Of a DNA stretch of 64,000 bases, positions 23,901 to 35,594 are shown in pieces. The translations under genes and the position numbers were made by a program. Source of the stretch: Rhynchosporium graminicola (Eukaryota; Ascomycota; Leotiomycetes; Helotiales; Ploettnerulaceae); the NCBI GenBank assembly GCA_900074885.1, contig FJUW01000005.1:712242-776241 (forward strand), read 5' to 3'. The stretch's first letter is position 1; every line of letters begins with the position of its first letter. The notes beneath the pieces were generated by a model. The model was not told where the DNA came from. It saw only the letters and a program-made list of their open reading frames with translations, and searched no databases.

Positions 23901-25295
23901 GAGTGTGGAATAACTGCGCAAGTTTCTTGTCCATCGAGTACGATAGCTCGAACCAGACATCCGATTACCTTGATAACACGCGTGTGCATCCCGAGGATTA
24001 CGAACTTGGTCGCAAGATGGCTGCCGATGCATTGGAACTGGATGAAGAGGATGTGAAAGCTGAAGTAGACGAAGGCGGCCCAGGAGCTATTGTTCGCAAA
24101 CTTATCAAGGATGACGAGCAGGAGAAGGTCAATGATCTGATTCTGGAAGAATACGCTGAGCAATTAGAGCGAAACTACAATCAGCGAAAGCGCGCCACGC
24201 TGGAAACCATTCGCGCGGAGCTCCAACAACCCTATGAAGAATTGAGGAGAAATTTCTCAAGCTTGTCAGAACAAGAAATATTTACTATGCTCACTGGCGA
24301 GACGAAAGAATCCTTGTGTGAAGGCATGATTGTTTCAGTCAACATTCGTGTGGCAAAGGAGGACTTCATCATCGCTAAGCTAGATTCTGGCATTGAAGGC
24401 CGAGTTGAGCAGCAAGAAGGCTCCGACCTTTCCGATGTTTCTCTGAATCGACTTTTCTCCATGGGTCAGACTGCGCAAGCCAAGCTTCTGGAGCTGGACC
24501 GACGGAACTTCTCTGCCAGGCTTTCTTTACGGGAATCCATGCTTCAAATTGCTTTCCGTAGGCGTATCGATCACGACCATGGCGCTTGGGACACATTGCA
24601 AGAGAACAAGGATAAGGAAGAGCTTCGTGAGAAGGATAAGGCGACTGGTCGTACTCAGAGAGTCGTTAATCACCCGCTTTTTAAACCTTTCAATTCTACA
24701 CAAGCCGAAGAATATCTTGGATCTCAGGCTCCTGGAGATGCTGTTGTTCGTCCTTCGTCAAAGGGTAATGACCATCTGGCAGTTACTTGGAAAGTGGCAG
24801 ATGGGGTGTATCAGCACATTGATGTCCTGGAGTTACAGAAAGATAACGAGTTCTCCCTGGGTCGCATGTTACGTATCGGCGGTCGCAATTACACCGATTT
24901 GGACGAACTGATCGTCGACCATGTGAAAGCTATGGCTAAGAAGGTTACAGAGATGATGGATCACGACAAGTATCAATCCGGAACTCTGGCTGAGACAGGT
25001 AAGCCAATTACATGCTTCCATCTTAACTATGGTCCAGTGCTAACGACTTCTAGAAAAATGGTTAACCACCTACACCGAAGCCAACCCCAAGAGATCGGTC
25101 TACGCCTTCGCTCTAGACAAAAGACATCCCGGATATTTCCATCTCTGCTTCAAAGCAGGTCACGAAGGTAGTCCTCACTCCTGGCCCGTTCGTGTTGTAC
25201 CCAATGCGTTCGAGTTGCAGAAGACCCCGTATCCTGACATGAAAGCTCTGTGCAATGGCTTCAAGATGAGACACCAGAAGGATCAGAGAAAGTAA
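20907..25295 (+). CDS. SPT6: transcription elongation factor Spt6
   Basis: Four exons (20907-21074, 21142-21321, 21371-24998, 25054-25295) give 1405 aa, close to yeast Spt6. It is a histone chaperone that travels with RNA polymerase II and rebuilds nucleosomes behind it. The first 250 residues are strongly acidic, as expected for the histone- and Spn1-binding region. A Tex-like core follows: YqgF-like domain from about 705 ([10 protein letters not shown]), helix-hairpin-helix near 917 ([19 protein letters not shown]), S1 domain near 1090 ([22 protein letters not shown]) and tandem SH2 from about 1215 ([16 protein letters not shown], later [20 protein letters not shown] region) that binds phosphorylated polymerase linker. 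Start is [17 protein letters not shown]. Introns 1 and 2 fall in the acidic region. Confidence 0.95.
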
Positions 25296-25831
25296 TGGCA
25301 GAAGACATGTTACATCATTGGGAAAGGGAATCGGGGAGTTTACCAGAATGGGCTGGGAAATCTTTTCAAAGTTTGTTTGTATCAATTTAAAGCACGCGCG
25401 CATGGCATGTGGGATGGAAGCGCATTGTAGGGGAAGAAAAGTATTGGTGTGCAGGAATCTGTGCTTGCAAGATTAATCTCAGCATTCAGATAAAGCCAGC
25501 AAATATGTTTGCCAGGTGATGATTAGAAGACCTTTGATTTTCAAAAAAGATGTGGTATGGCTATTCATGAAGACTTCAATTATGATATGCTCTTGCCGTA
25601 AGCGTGTCGTAAGCGTGTCGTCTATTGATGATGACTTGGCACACATCCACGTCAGCAAAACCGTTCGGCGTCTTGCGGCTCTCTCTAATCATAGCGACTA
25701 AGTATGAGTCTTTACTGGACTACCTACTGAGAATGCCCGTACTTCGCATCTTCGTAATGTGGATGCCCTCAACCTCCGAAGCCCGACAGGCGTATCCTGC
25801 CTACGTAGGATCCGGCCGGTATGGAGCTTGC

Positions 25832-25873
25832 TTGGAGTTTGGGGTTTGGGGCTTGGGGCTTGGGGCTTGGAGT
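25832..25873 (+). repeat. TTGGGGC heptamer array, possible G-quadruplex
   Basis: Six consecutive 7-bp units run TTGGAGT, TTGGGGT, then TTGGGGC three times, then TTGGAGT. Four successive G4 tracts separated by three-nucleotide spacers are the classic arrangement for an intramolecular G-quadruplex. The array lies about 540 bp past the Spt6 stop codon. Confidence 0.85.
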
Positions 25874-26160
25874 TTTGAAAGTGGGAAGCACAGTAAGGCT
25901 GAGCTACCGTGTTTGTCCTGTTTCGGTGCGTTTCGGATCGCCGTACTCGTATTTGATACGACAAGCGACGTCAGTATTGCTCGGGGGAATTGACTTTTGA
26001 CTAGGTAGGTACTGTATGTACTACTGTACCTACGAGTACTGGTGTGAATCTTATCAGCTGTCAATTATGACGAAGTCGCATACTCAGTCATACCCACCTT
26101 AGGTAAGTAAGTACCGACCCGTACCAGGAACAGCTGCAGATAATCACTCGATTCCTCGGC

Positions 26161-26190
26161 ATAACATAACATAACATATCATAACATAAC
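26161..26190. repeat. ATAAC pentamer microsatellite
   Basis: Six ATAAC-type units, one of them ATATC, lie about 515 bp upstream of the OSBP start codon. Confidence 0.85.
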
Positions 26191-26705
26191 TTGACAACCT
26201 CAGGAACGGAACTGCCCTCTACTCTACATCTACATGGGTATGTAACTACGGTAAGACCCGAGCACCCGTCACATCGGCTGCTAGTATTGTATTGTAGCCA
26301 AGACCACTCGGCCCGGCCAACTTGCCTTGCCTTGCCGTGCCGTCACGGCGTCAGCACGCCGAAGTAAACAGAAACAAATATCGGTTTCCTTGTTTGCACT
26401 GCTTGCCTGGCCTTGCCATGTCTTGCCTTGCCATTCCATTGCATTCCTTCCTGCGCTGATTTCAACTAAACACACGATCATCAGACAAGCAGGCTCACAA
26501 GCAGTTGCATTTATCTCTTGAATGTCGCCGCTCCCATTTCTTCTCGTTCGCATGTTCCGCTTCATTTCCCATTTTGTTTCATCGCCAGGTATTGATTTTG
26601 GTACATCTGGCTTCTGAATCCCCCGATTTGACGGCCAACTAAATCCTGCTTTGAGCTCATGAATTGTTGCCGCCAGCACGCTACGTCCCTTGGAAGTCTT
26701 GCGCA

Positions 26706-29700
26706 ATGGCAGGCCTGGAGCAACTGGAGATTCATAGCAAGGTACGAATGGGCCAGCAGGTGCCACAAATGCAGGAACTAATCCGAACAGTCGTACATCG
26801 TTCGCTGGGTCAAAGTCGATGAGGGACATACAATATCATGGAGTGTCCAACCACACAAGAAGTCTATGTGAGCACATCCCACGTCTTTCATCACCAAAGC
26901 TGTGGGCTAACGATTTACCAGCAATTTCGGAATATTCAAGCATCCAGGCTCAAGCAGTGCCGCAACTCCTACCATCACATCGGCCCTAGAAGAACCTTCA
27001 GCGGCTTCCTTCTCACACCTAGACCCGACTTCTGAAAGGCAGCGACGGGCTTCTACTGCGCGAAACGATGCCTCCACGGCCCAAGACCAGCTACGCGCGA
27101 AGGGTTTCATCGCAATACAATGGTTTGGGAAATGTGAAGCGGATAAAGTGTCTATGGGAACATATGCGGTTCTGCCAGGAAAAGGGGGCATGTACGGCCT
27201 CGTCTTTGACAACACTTTCTCGAAACAAGTTTCTAAGACGGCTACATTCGTTCTGCTTACTTATCCTTCAAACGCCCCTCCACATGCCACGCATCACCAA
27301 CAAGTTCCTCAAGGATCGATAAGTACAGCCGGGGCTGGCAATGCTGGCAAAAGCTCAAGCCCAAAGACGGGTGCTAAAGCTTCCGAATCGGTTGACAGTC
27401 TCCAAAGCCATCTTGCAGGTGTGAGCAGAGGGAACTCAACTCTTGGGCGCGAAAGTGAAAATGGTATCCCGACATATCATGTGGGCGTTCTGTCGAAAAG
27501 ACGGCGGAAGAAAGGACAAGGCTATGCCAGGCGGTTCTTCTCTTTGGATTTTGCATCATGCACGTTGTCGTATTACTACAATCGCAATTCCTCTGCGCTC
27601 CGAGGAGCTATCCCTCTAAGCTTGGCTGCCATTGCCGCAAATGAGAGAAGAAGAGAGATTAGTATTGATTCTGGAGCCGAAATCTGGCACTTGAAGGCTG
27701 GAACTGCAAAGGATTTCGAGGACTGGGCAAGGGCTCTTGAAACTGCAAGTAATTCTGCACGCGGAATCAAGCCAGAAACTTCGCCTTCTCCTGAGCGACT
27801 GAGAGTCGATACGTCCGGATTGCATGCCGGTGCGCCAAATCCAGATGAAGAGCGAGAATGGGAACAAGTGGAGGCTCTTGTAAGCCGAATTGTTGGAACC
27901 CGTGATGCTGTTCGACGACTCTGTAAAGACACTGCGCCCGGAGTTACAAAACGGAATATGTTGCAGGGACTTGGTCTTACGGCTCTGAGTCCTGACGTTG
28001 ACGAAGGAGCTGACTATTTTGGCTCGTCTTCTCCTCCTGAGAAGAGGCCATTCTGGAGACGAAAATCCAGCGCTCCTACCACTCCCCGAATGTTCTCTCA
28101 GGGCATCTCGTCTCAACTTGCTGTACCGGTACCTGCAACGGTGACTGAAGTCTCTGCCAGTGGAGCCATAACCCCATCGTCACGCAGGAGTAGGCGTTCT
28201 GTTGCGCCTGAGGAGAGTATGTATGATCATTGCTCAGCCTTACTGAATGATCTAGACAATGTTCTGGACGACTTTTCAACACTTCTTTCAAATAGCAAAA
28301 GGAGACGAATGCCCGCTCCCATGTCGTCTGTTTCGCGGCACAGTATCGACTCTACCTCAACTGCCGAGTTCTACGACGCAGAGCCTGGTGACACAGGCCC
28401 TCAATTGATGATTATGCGCCGGAGCGATGAGGATACCCAGCCATCAGAGGCAGAAGACGAGTCTGTCACCGATGCATCTTCGATTTCTACTATAGAGGAC
28501 GAATATTCAGCGGCTCATCTGAACGGAAAAGCTGCATTATTTCCAGTCAAGCCCAAAACACTAGATCCACTTCCAATCTCAGCCGATGTCAAACGAAGGC
28601 GGACGGTACCTGCAGCCACAGTGATGCCGCCAAGTTTGATTGGGTTTCTTCGCAAGAACGTGGGCAAAGACCTGAGCACGATCAGCATGCCTGTCAGCGC
28701 AAACGAACCGCTATCTCTTCTCCAGCGTATCACCGAACAGCTAGAATATGCTCAAATCCTCAATATCGCCGCCTCTGAGACAGATCCGCTACAGCGGCTT
28801 CTACACGTTACTGCTTTCGCCGTTTCACAATTCAGCACAAATCGCGCCAAAGAACGCGCAATCCGAAAACCGTTCAATCCCATGCTAGGAGAGACCTACG
28901 AATTAGTCAGATCAGAGAGTGACGTCCCTGGCGGCTTCAGAGTCCTAGTCGAGAAAGTTTCACATCGACCCGTTCGCATGGCTTGTCAAGCAGACTCTGC
29001 TCGTTGGTCCTTAAGTCAATCTCCGGCACCAACACAAAAATTCTGGGGCAAGAGCGCAGAACTCATCACAGAAGGCCGCGTTCGTCTCGTGCTCCATCTC
29101 CCAGATGGAAATGATGAGTTCTACAGCTGGAATATCGCCACTGTGTTCTTGCGCAATGTCGTTGTGGGCGAGAAATACGTCGAGCCTGTGGGGAGTATGA
29201 CTGTGACTAATGAGACGGCTGCGAGTAAAGCTACGGTGGATTTTAAGCAGAAGGGCATGTTTGGTGGCCGCAGTGAAGAGGTAGTGGTTGAGACTTATGG
29301 ATCTGATGGTGCGCCGACTGGGCTGGGCTTGGTGGGCAATTGGACGACGAATCTACAGGTTTCGGAAGGCGGGAAGGCGAAGGGTCCTGAAATTTGGAGG
29401 GTGGGCGAGCTAGTGGATAATGCGAGCCAAAAATACGGTTTTACGACTTTCGCGGCTGGGTTGAACGAGGTAACGGACTTGGAGATGGGAAAGCTGCCGA
29501 TCACGGATTGTAGATTAAGACCTGATCAACGAGCAGCGGAAAGTGGTGAGCTGGACTTGGCGGAACAGTTGAAGGCTAAACTGGAAGAGGGGCAGAGGGC
29601 TAGGAGGAAGGAGATGGAAGCCAGAGGAGATGTGCATAAACCTAGATGGTTTACTAAGATTGAAGGTGGATATGAGGGAGAGGAAGTATGGAAATTGAGG

Positions 29701-29775
29701 GGTGGGAAGGAGGGGTATTGGGAGGAGAGGGCGAGAGGTCAGTGGACTGGTTTAGAGGATATTCTAACTGGGTGA
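26706..29775 (+). CDS. OSH3: oxysterol-binding protein, Osh3-like
   Basis: Three exons (26706-26741, 26791-26867, 26922-29775) give 988 aa, like yeast Osh3. Osh3 works at ER-plasma membrane contacts, binding PI4P and regulating Sac1. Exon 1 encodes only MAGLEQLEIHSK, followed by SYIVRWV and HTISWSVQPHKKS, the N-terminal GOLD-like domain. A PH domain covers about 220-320 (IPTYHVGVLSKRRRKKGQG to DFEDWARALE). A FFAT-like motif, EFYDAE, near residue 520 would dock VAP/Scs2 on the ER. The lipid-binding domain fills about 630-985 with KPFNPMLGETYELV. The family signature reads EKVSHRPV instead of EQVSHHPP. The short first exons were found by their fit to the family; without them the protein lacks its N-terminus. 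Confidence 0.93.
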
Positions 29776-30201
29776 TTGGATGTTGATGAGGGTGATGGGG
29801 AACACAGAATGTTTTGGTGGAAATGGCGTTCTGAAGGCGTGGTGGAGGCTTGGAATTGGCCAGGTATTGTGCTATACATGCTCTGCATCTTGGTATAGAC
29901 AGAGCCGTTGGATGAAGAGAAATAAATTCACTATGATCTATCTGTACTGCTTTGCTTGTCTTCTCACCCATCCCAAGCTTTGTGTTTCCCGACATCCTCG
30001 TGACCGGAATTTGGTCCTCATTTGGCTGCCTGGATCTTCTCCATTACTTCGGATCTCATTACATGGACAGCTTCTAATGAGATGATTCTGAACTTCGATG
30101 GCTCCGTCCGACTAACATCCCACTGGACATGTTGCTACTCCCACCTTGATTTATTTTCATCATCATGATCCATCGGCCATTCTTAAAACTTGCCCAGTCT
30201 C
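29776..30201. other. intergenic, convergent 3' regions
   Basis: Tail-to-tail gap between the OSBP and oxalate decarboxylase genes, with CT-rich sequence near 30200-30225. No gene seen. Confidence 0.5.
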
Positions 30202-32125
30202 TCACTCCCTCACTCTCTCTCCGTTTCCTGACTCATAAGCAGCAGTGCCATTGGGATCTGCAGCAAGGGCAGTCATATTCTTATTCCCCGGCTTGAGATA
30301 TGTCTAGCAGCTCATTAGCAACCTATCTGAAGGAGAATGAAAGAGACTCAAGTTCAGCTTACCTTCTGCTTAGGAAGATTATCCAGCACGCTATCCGGCA
30401 AATGTAAATGATCCTTGACGACCTGTTTGGGCGTAAGTGCGAGCCACTATATGACCACACATCAGCGATCAATTTCGTAGTCCATAACCGCTCCACTCCA
30501 AATCAACCCGTTTACATCCTCTGAATATGGCGAAAAATACCTGAGCAACACTGATATCACTGAACACAGGCTGGTTCAACACCTCGAGGAAAATTACATC
30601 TTCAGTACCGGTGTTCTCGATGTAGTGCGAGTTGGAAGCGGGGATGTAGCCGACGTCGCCGGCGGTGAAGTCGAATGTGTTGGAGCTGTCAGGGGCGAGG
30701 TAGACTGTTATACGGGCGGAACCTTGTAGGAAGAAATTCCATTCGTCACCTGTTTCATTCAACATCAAATTCCCTTTACGGTACTACTTACAGGAACCAC
30801 AAAAGAAATGAAATACACGTACTCGTCAAATGCCAATGCATCTCTCTCATGGCACCAGGTTGAATCGTCACTAATGCAGAAGCGAAGTTCTTCGCGATGG
30901 GGAAAGTCGTCGTGTCGATGATCTTGACGGAGCCGCCGGGGACGACGTAGGGTTCTTGTTGAGACCAGTGGTAGGTGTAACTCTCCTCATAGGGGAGGAT
31001 ACCTGCGGGTCCGGTTTGGTTCTGGAGGGAGATGTTTTGAGGTGCTGGCGTGCCATCGAAGATGTAGAGTCTGAGTGAGTAGTGGGTCAGTAAAGTGTTT
31101 CAGGTAACTCGAAGTGTTGCTTGGAAGGAAGGAAGTAAGTTGGGTTCTTAGACTAAAACTTACTCGTTCTGCGGAATATTGTCGAAAGCCGAAATCGGTG
31201 CTTCAAAATTCTTACTCAAAACTTCCTTCGGGTTTCTCAAAAACATCTCGCTGACAAGAAATGTCGCGTCTTCACTAAACGCTCCATCATCAAAAACGAG
31301 CAAGAATTCCACGCCCTCATCTAAAGCCTGAATACTATGCGGCACGCCTGCCGGGAAGAACCATACATCTCCCGCTCCAACATCATCCGTAAATGTCTCG
31401 CCCTTCTCATTCACAGCTGAGAGTCTCACGCTGCCTTTCATGATCAAAGACCATTCGTTGGCGGTGTGCCAGTGCAGTTCACGATAGGCGTGGGGTGCAA
31501 GACGCATATCGACGCCGGCAAAGTCGGTTGCCGCGGGCAGTTGTTGACTGTTCTGCTGGCGGGCGTAGCCGGATTGTTTACCAGTTCCAAAGCGGTTGTG
31601 ACTTAAACCCATCGGCCATTGTGCATTAGGCACGGATTTGGAGTCAGTTCCTGGAGGGGCGAAACGGTCGGGATTGAGTCTTTCGTAGGCGTATGTTCCT
31701 GTGATATTATAAGCGAATGTCTGCTCCCTGAAATTATTTTGTAGATGCGGAAAGAATTTCTTACTTGCACCAGGGTCTGTCTGTCCACCTTCTCCTCGAA
31801 TAGGCTGTGGGTTTTCAACACTGTTGAAATCTAAGTATAGCCCAAGCTTCGCTTCTGCTTCTTGACCATTGACAAGAGTATAATCGGACACAATCGCTGA
31901 ATCTCCACCGGATACTGGATATGGCTTCGCGACTTCCCCGAGAAGCGATTTGTCTCCGTAGAGAGATCCAGAAGCTGCTGTAGCTTCTGGGATTGGAGGG
32001 GATACGCCTGCGATTGGTCCCGTGTTTTCTCCATACTTGCTCATTTGAGGAGCAGGTGCGGCGAGGGCGGCTGGAAGCACTCCTGCTGCTGCGAGAGCAA
32101 CTAATATTTGAAAGGAGGAGTGCAT
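30202..32125 (-). CDS. secreted bicupin oxalate decarboxylase
   Basis: Six exons (31765-32125, 31164-31698, 30823-31070, 30541-30749, 30363-30446, 30202-30303) give 512 aa. The enzyme converts oxalate to formate and CO2 using Mn. Residues 1-24 form a clear signal peptide (hydrophobic core, then ALA-APAP), so it is secreted. Cupin 1 has the metal ligands HWH at 196-198, Glu202 and a His in VPHSIQ at about 241; cupin 2 has MHWH with DEW and SHYIEN. The flexible lid after cupin 1 reads SEDAT at about 262-266, matching SENST of Bacillus OxdC and keeping the proton-donor Glu. The 66-nt intron 31699-31764 has no stop and is a multiple of three; removing it restores GQTDPGARTYAYERLNPD, as in relatives. 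The short C-terminal tail of the last exon is less certain. Confidence 0.92.
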
Positions 32126-33887
32126 TTTCAAAGATGGATAACCAATTTAACCAGCAGTACTTTGGAAAATAACGGGACTGACAGCAGTATATGAAGCTGT
32201 AAACTACATGGCGTGCCTACGTCAACCACCCTCGGATATGCGGGTTTGTAAACACATCCTGCCGAATACAATACAGCCAGACCAAGACGGGTAAGAGCAA
32301 CACGAGCTTGTTTATTTAAGGTATGGCTTCTCTCACAGTCAGCATAGGAATTCGGAAGCCGCATGCATACCTCTGCATGCGGCTTACTTAAGTCTGCTAC
32401 GGCGCTGATCTGCCTCGTTGTCAGCACCAGCTACCCATACTCCCCCATACCACGTTGAGCAACACTTGAGCAAGAAGCCGCTTGAACTGTTTATCAAAGA
32501 TCATCTCCTGGATGCATCTTTCCGTAGGCGTTTTTGAACATGCTAGAATCCTAGCTTCGGGAATTGAAATAACGCCATGAGCTACTCAGGACTCCTGGTC
32601 TGGAAACCCGTGCCTACACTCGTGCTGGCAGCCGCCCCCATTCGATTCGTCCACCCCAGGCTTATGATTGGACAACTTGGCGTGCATAAGCTTTATTTAC
32701 CGTCTATCCGTTAGCTCTTGACGGTAGTGTTAATGTTGACGTAGGGTAGGGTAGATCAAATGATCTGGTACTAAGCGAGCTCACTTTTCGCTTAGTGGAA
32801 AACATCATTGTGGTGACAAAACAACAAGTTATTCCAGTAGGCGCGGTTTCATACTTTGATTATATTTGACTTGCATGTGACCTTTAAGTTTGTGTTGCGC
32901 ATACCCTCACCCTCTCATGTCGCAAAACAGAAAGCAGTCTTCCAGAGAGACCCGAGTCCTCTTCCGATGAGTCATTGGTCTTCAAAGAGAAATAAATAAG
33001 AAAAATCATGATCATGAATTGAAAGGGAGACTCCAGAATGTGTAGAGAACCCAGCCTCAAGAAGACCAAAGACTGGAAAGAAAAAAGAAAGGACCAAAAA
33101 ACAAAAACTACAGAATACTCGCGATGAGGCGGTTTAAACCGACCAAGAAGAGAGTAGTCTGTTAGAAATCATAAGCATGTTATGGTTTTGAAAAGGCTTC
33201 ACCATGACGCAGAAACGTGAGTGATGATACCGGAAAGCTCTTATTTGGTTACAACGTTGTCGTTCCAATGTGTTCGTTCACCTTGAGGAGGTGATGATGA
33301 AAGGAGGTGAAGGATGAGGGGGATGTGTGCGAAGGAAATGTGTTTGAGGAATTCACAACCAGTGTGAGTGGAGACATGATCTCCGTCCTGAATATTATGA
33401 AGGTCTCTCAAAGTCTGCCAGGGCTCGATTTATCCTAAATCACTAATGGGACTGGAAATTTTTGTATTTTACATATTTGATCTGTCGCTTGATGGTAGAC
33501 CTGTTACTCAACACAAGCTGAAAATTTCCGTTGCATGGTAGCTGAGCATGTAACTGCAAATTAGCTAAATGCAAGTCATCGCATGATAATTGATTGGTTC
33601 ATTTGCCGAGACAATCCAACTGCTCAGTCATTGCTGTAGGCCATCGTGGTCATGATCACTAGGTTTGATTTGCTTGGGATTCACAGAACGACTCCTCAGC
33701 AATTTCCACAAAAGCCAAATTTAGCGAAGAGAGAGTAAACTCCTTTCCAAACATCAGAGACCGCATTTTAATACCTACCTCTTAACAGAACCGCTCTGCT
33801 ACTGTCGAGTTCAAGTATCTCGGACGATATTTTGGCGAATGTCAAGACTGCAGGCGAGGAGCTACACGTTGCTTATAATCACTAAAC
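32126..33887. other. long intergenic region upstream of oxalate decarboxylase
   Basis: This 1.76-kb divergent region has no credible gene. It carries the perfect inverted repeat listed separately at 32356-32385. The rest is AT-rich with short ORFs only. It should hold the oxalate decarboxylase promoter, often induced by acid or oxalate in fungi, but I recognise no specific site. Confidence 0.5.
32356..32385. repeat. perfect 12-bp inverted repeat, 6-nt loop
   Basis: AAGCCGCATGCA at 32356-32367 and its exact reverse complement TGCATGCGGCTT at 32374-32385 flank TACCTC. It lies about 230 bp upstream of the oxalate decarboxylase start. It could be a dimeric-factor site, a hairpin in the leader, or chance. 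Confidence 0.8.
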
Positions 33888-34727
33888 ATGCTGTCAGATA
33901 GGAAGAGGGATAGTAAGCAACACAACTCCGTCCATGGTTTCCTCGATAAGTGGTTGGGTGGTACGTTTCAGGCGGATCAAGACAAAAAGATAAAGAGATG
34001 GGCGAGGAAAAAGAAGAAAGCGAAAAAAGATGGCTTGCCGATACGATTTTGGCGGGGAGAGCCATCCGTAACAAGACAGCAGGATGTCAACACTCCGGAT
34101 ATGCCTCTGTTTCCTGGGATGAACGACCATTCTGTTTCGTCTAGCGATTCGGGTATATTCCCAAACCATGATCAGATGCCACAGCCTTTTCCACAATCGC
34201 GGATAGGACGGCCGGCTGTAGTATGTACAGAGCCTCAGCTCAGCAACTTACCTATGCTACCACCAAGTCCTGCAAAGTCCACTCCGCCAGTGAGAGATTC
34301 TCAGCGTTCCTAGCCTGCGTTTTCACGAGGAGATTCAGGTGAGTCGCGTGAAAGCCATCGTAGCCATGCCCAGTCACGATCACTACTCGCTTCAGCTGCA
34401 TCTCATCATCCGCAAAAAGATCCAAGAGCATCGCAAATAAGCTATCATAGCTATGTACATTCTTCGGGCATGAGACATCACCAGAAACAATCGACACCAG
34501 CTAATAGACATTCTCACATGTCACAGCAACGACAACCGACAATGGATTACCTTACAGACTCGCAACGCCACTCGAGGAGTTCGCCTGACTCCGATTCTGG
34601 TATAAGTGTCGCCACATCCATGGCTCAGGTGGGTGACATGCGACGTACGTACTACGAGGGGGTGGTAATGAAGAGTCCCTCGCAATTGAGAAATCAGAGG
34701 AATGAGAGTGAGCGGCATACTAGGTAG
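33888..34727 (+). CDS. hypothetical disordered protein with in-frame TAG
   Basis: From the ATG at 33888 the frame is open for 141 codons to a TAG at 34311-34313, then continues open in the same frame to a TAG at 34725-34727. Both halves share composition (Ser, Gln, His, Arg) and a repeated SDSGI motif, so they were probably one protein. A 93-nt segment, 34221-34313, begins with a consensus GTATGT at a codon boundary and ends with that TAG; splicing it out gives an uninterrupted 248-aa protein. The branch site is weak, so this is a hypothesis; a nonsense pseudogene or a short 141-aa protein are alternatives. The N-terminus has a very basic run (KKIKRWARKKKKAKK) that could be a nuclear signal. 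I recognise no family. Confidence 0.5.
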
Positions 34728-35594
34728 GAGGTAGCAGGCAGGATTCAGTCTGTCGAAGTGGAGCTTGAATACTATCTTGGGATCATCTGGTTGTCCTATA
34801 ATGTAGCTAAAGAATGCAAGATTCTTTTATGGTGGTTGCGGAGCTTTGTCTGTCGAGAAAGCAAGAGTGACTGGTCCGAAGAGAGGATCGAGCTGACCAA
34901 TTTATACAATGGACGCGGGGGTAGCCTTCATTTTAATTGTTAGATCCTAGATCGAGTCTGGGCAATTTAATCTCCAGCGAAGCGACGATCCATTACTTTC
35001 AATAAAGTCCCCAAATAATTGTGTAGCTCTAGAAGTTTATTACACGAAAGGTCCTGTGATTGGAGTGAAAGTCACAAATCATTACAGGACATTACTGAAG
35101 TAACAGTTTAAACTCGTATAGTCATCTAATGACTTTGCTTCGTTGATGAGTTTACTTCGCCGGATCACGGAACTGAGATGAATTCCCTCAACCTTGGGTG
35201 GATAGACATCAGTAATGAGTTAGTGGAACAGGAACGTGGATGAGATCCTACTAACCTCCGCCTGTAACCGAGCTTGACGTGACTATAGCATTGTATACGT
35301 CCGGTCTTAGGACTTCTACATCTAAAGTCCTGCTGGATTGTGCACTGATATGATACTTTCTTTGACACGTTGGTTGAAAGTCTGAGAGTCAAAGCCATGA
35401 CAGCAGTCTTTTAGCAGTGATTCAAAGCTGCCATAGAAGATGGACCATAAATACAACAGGTGAATGGGCATAGACTACATGTTAAATAGACCAGCAGATC
35501 AATATAGCATCACAATCTAAACCTTCTATCCGCAGCTTCCATGCAACAGATATCCCTGATCTAGAGAATAGTCTCCATAAGGCCCATCTTCACA
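34728..35594. other. intergenic between two hypothetical genes
   Basis: No credible ORF in this same-strand 867-bp spacer. Sequence is AT-rich and without obvious repeats. Confidence 0.45.

Larger units (their letters stand above)
25296..26705. other. intergenic region upstream of the OSBP gene
   Basis: No credible gene. It holds a G-rich heptamer array (25832-25873), an ATAAC repeat (26161-26190), an inverted GTAGGTAC/GTACCTAC pair (26005-26012 and 26026-26033), and CCTTGCC-type runs near 26326 and 26405-26440 on the plus strand. A 182-codon minus-strand ORF across the end overlaps exons of the downstream gene antisense and is probably chance. Confidence 0.5.

Noticed and set aside
26281..26829. 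182-codon ORF on the minus strand
   Set aside because: Antisense to the first two exons of the OSBP gene and low-complexity upstream; no conserved character.
33888..34313. Stop-codon readthrough at TAG 34311
   Set aside because: The following CCT GCG is not a known readthrough context; a 3n intron or nonsense mutation is simpler.
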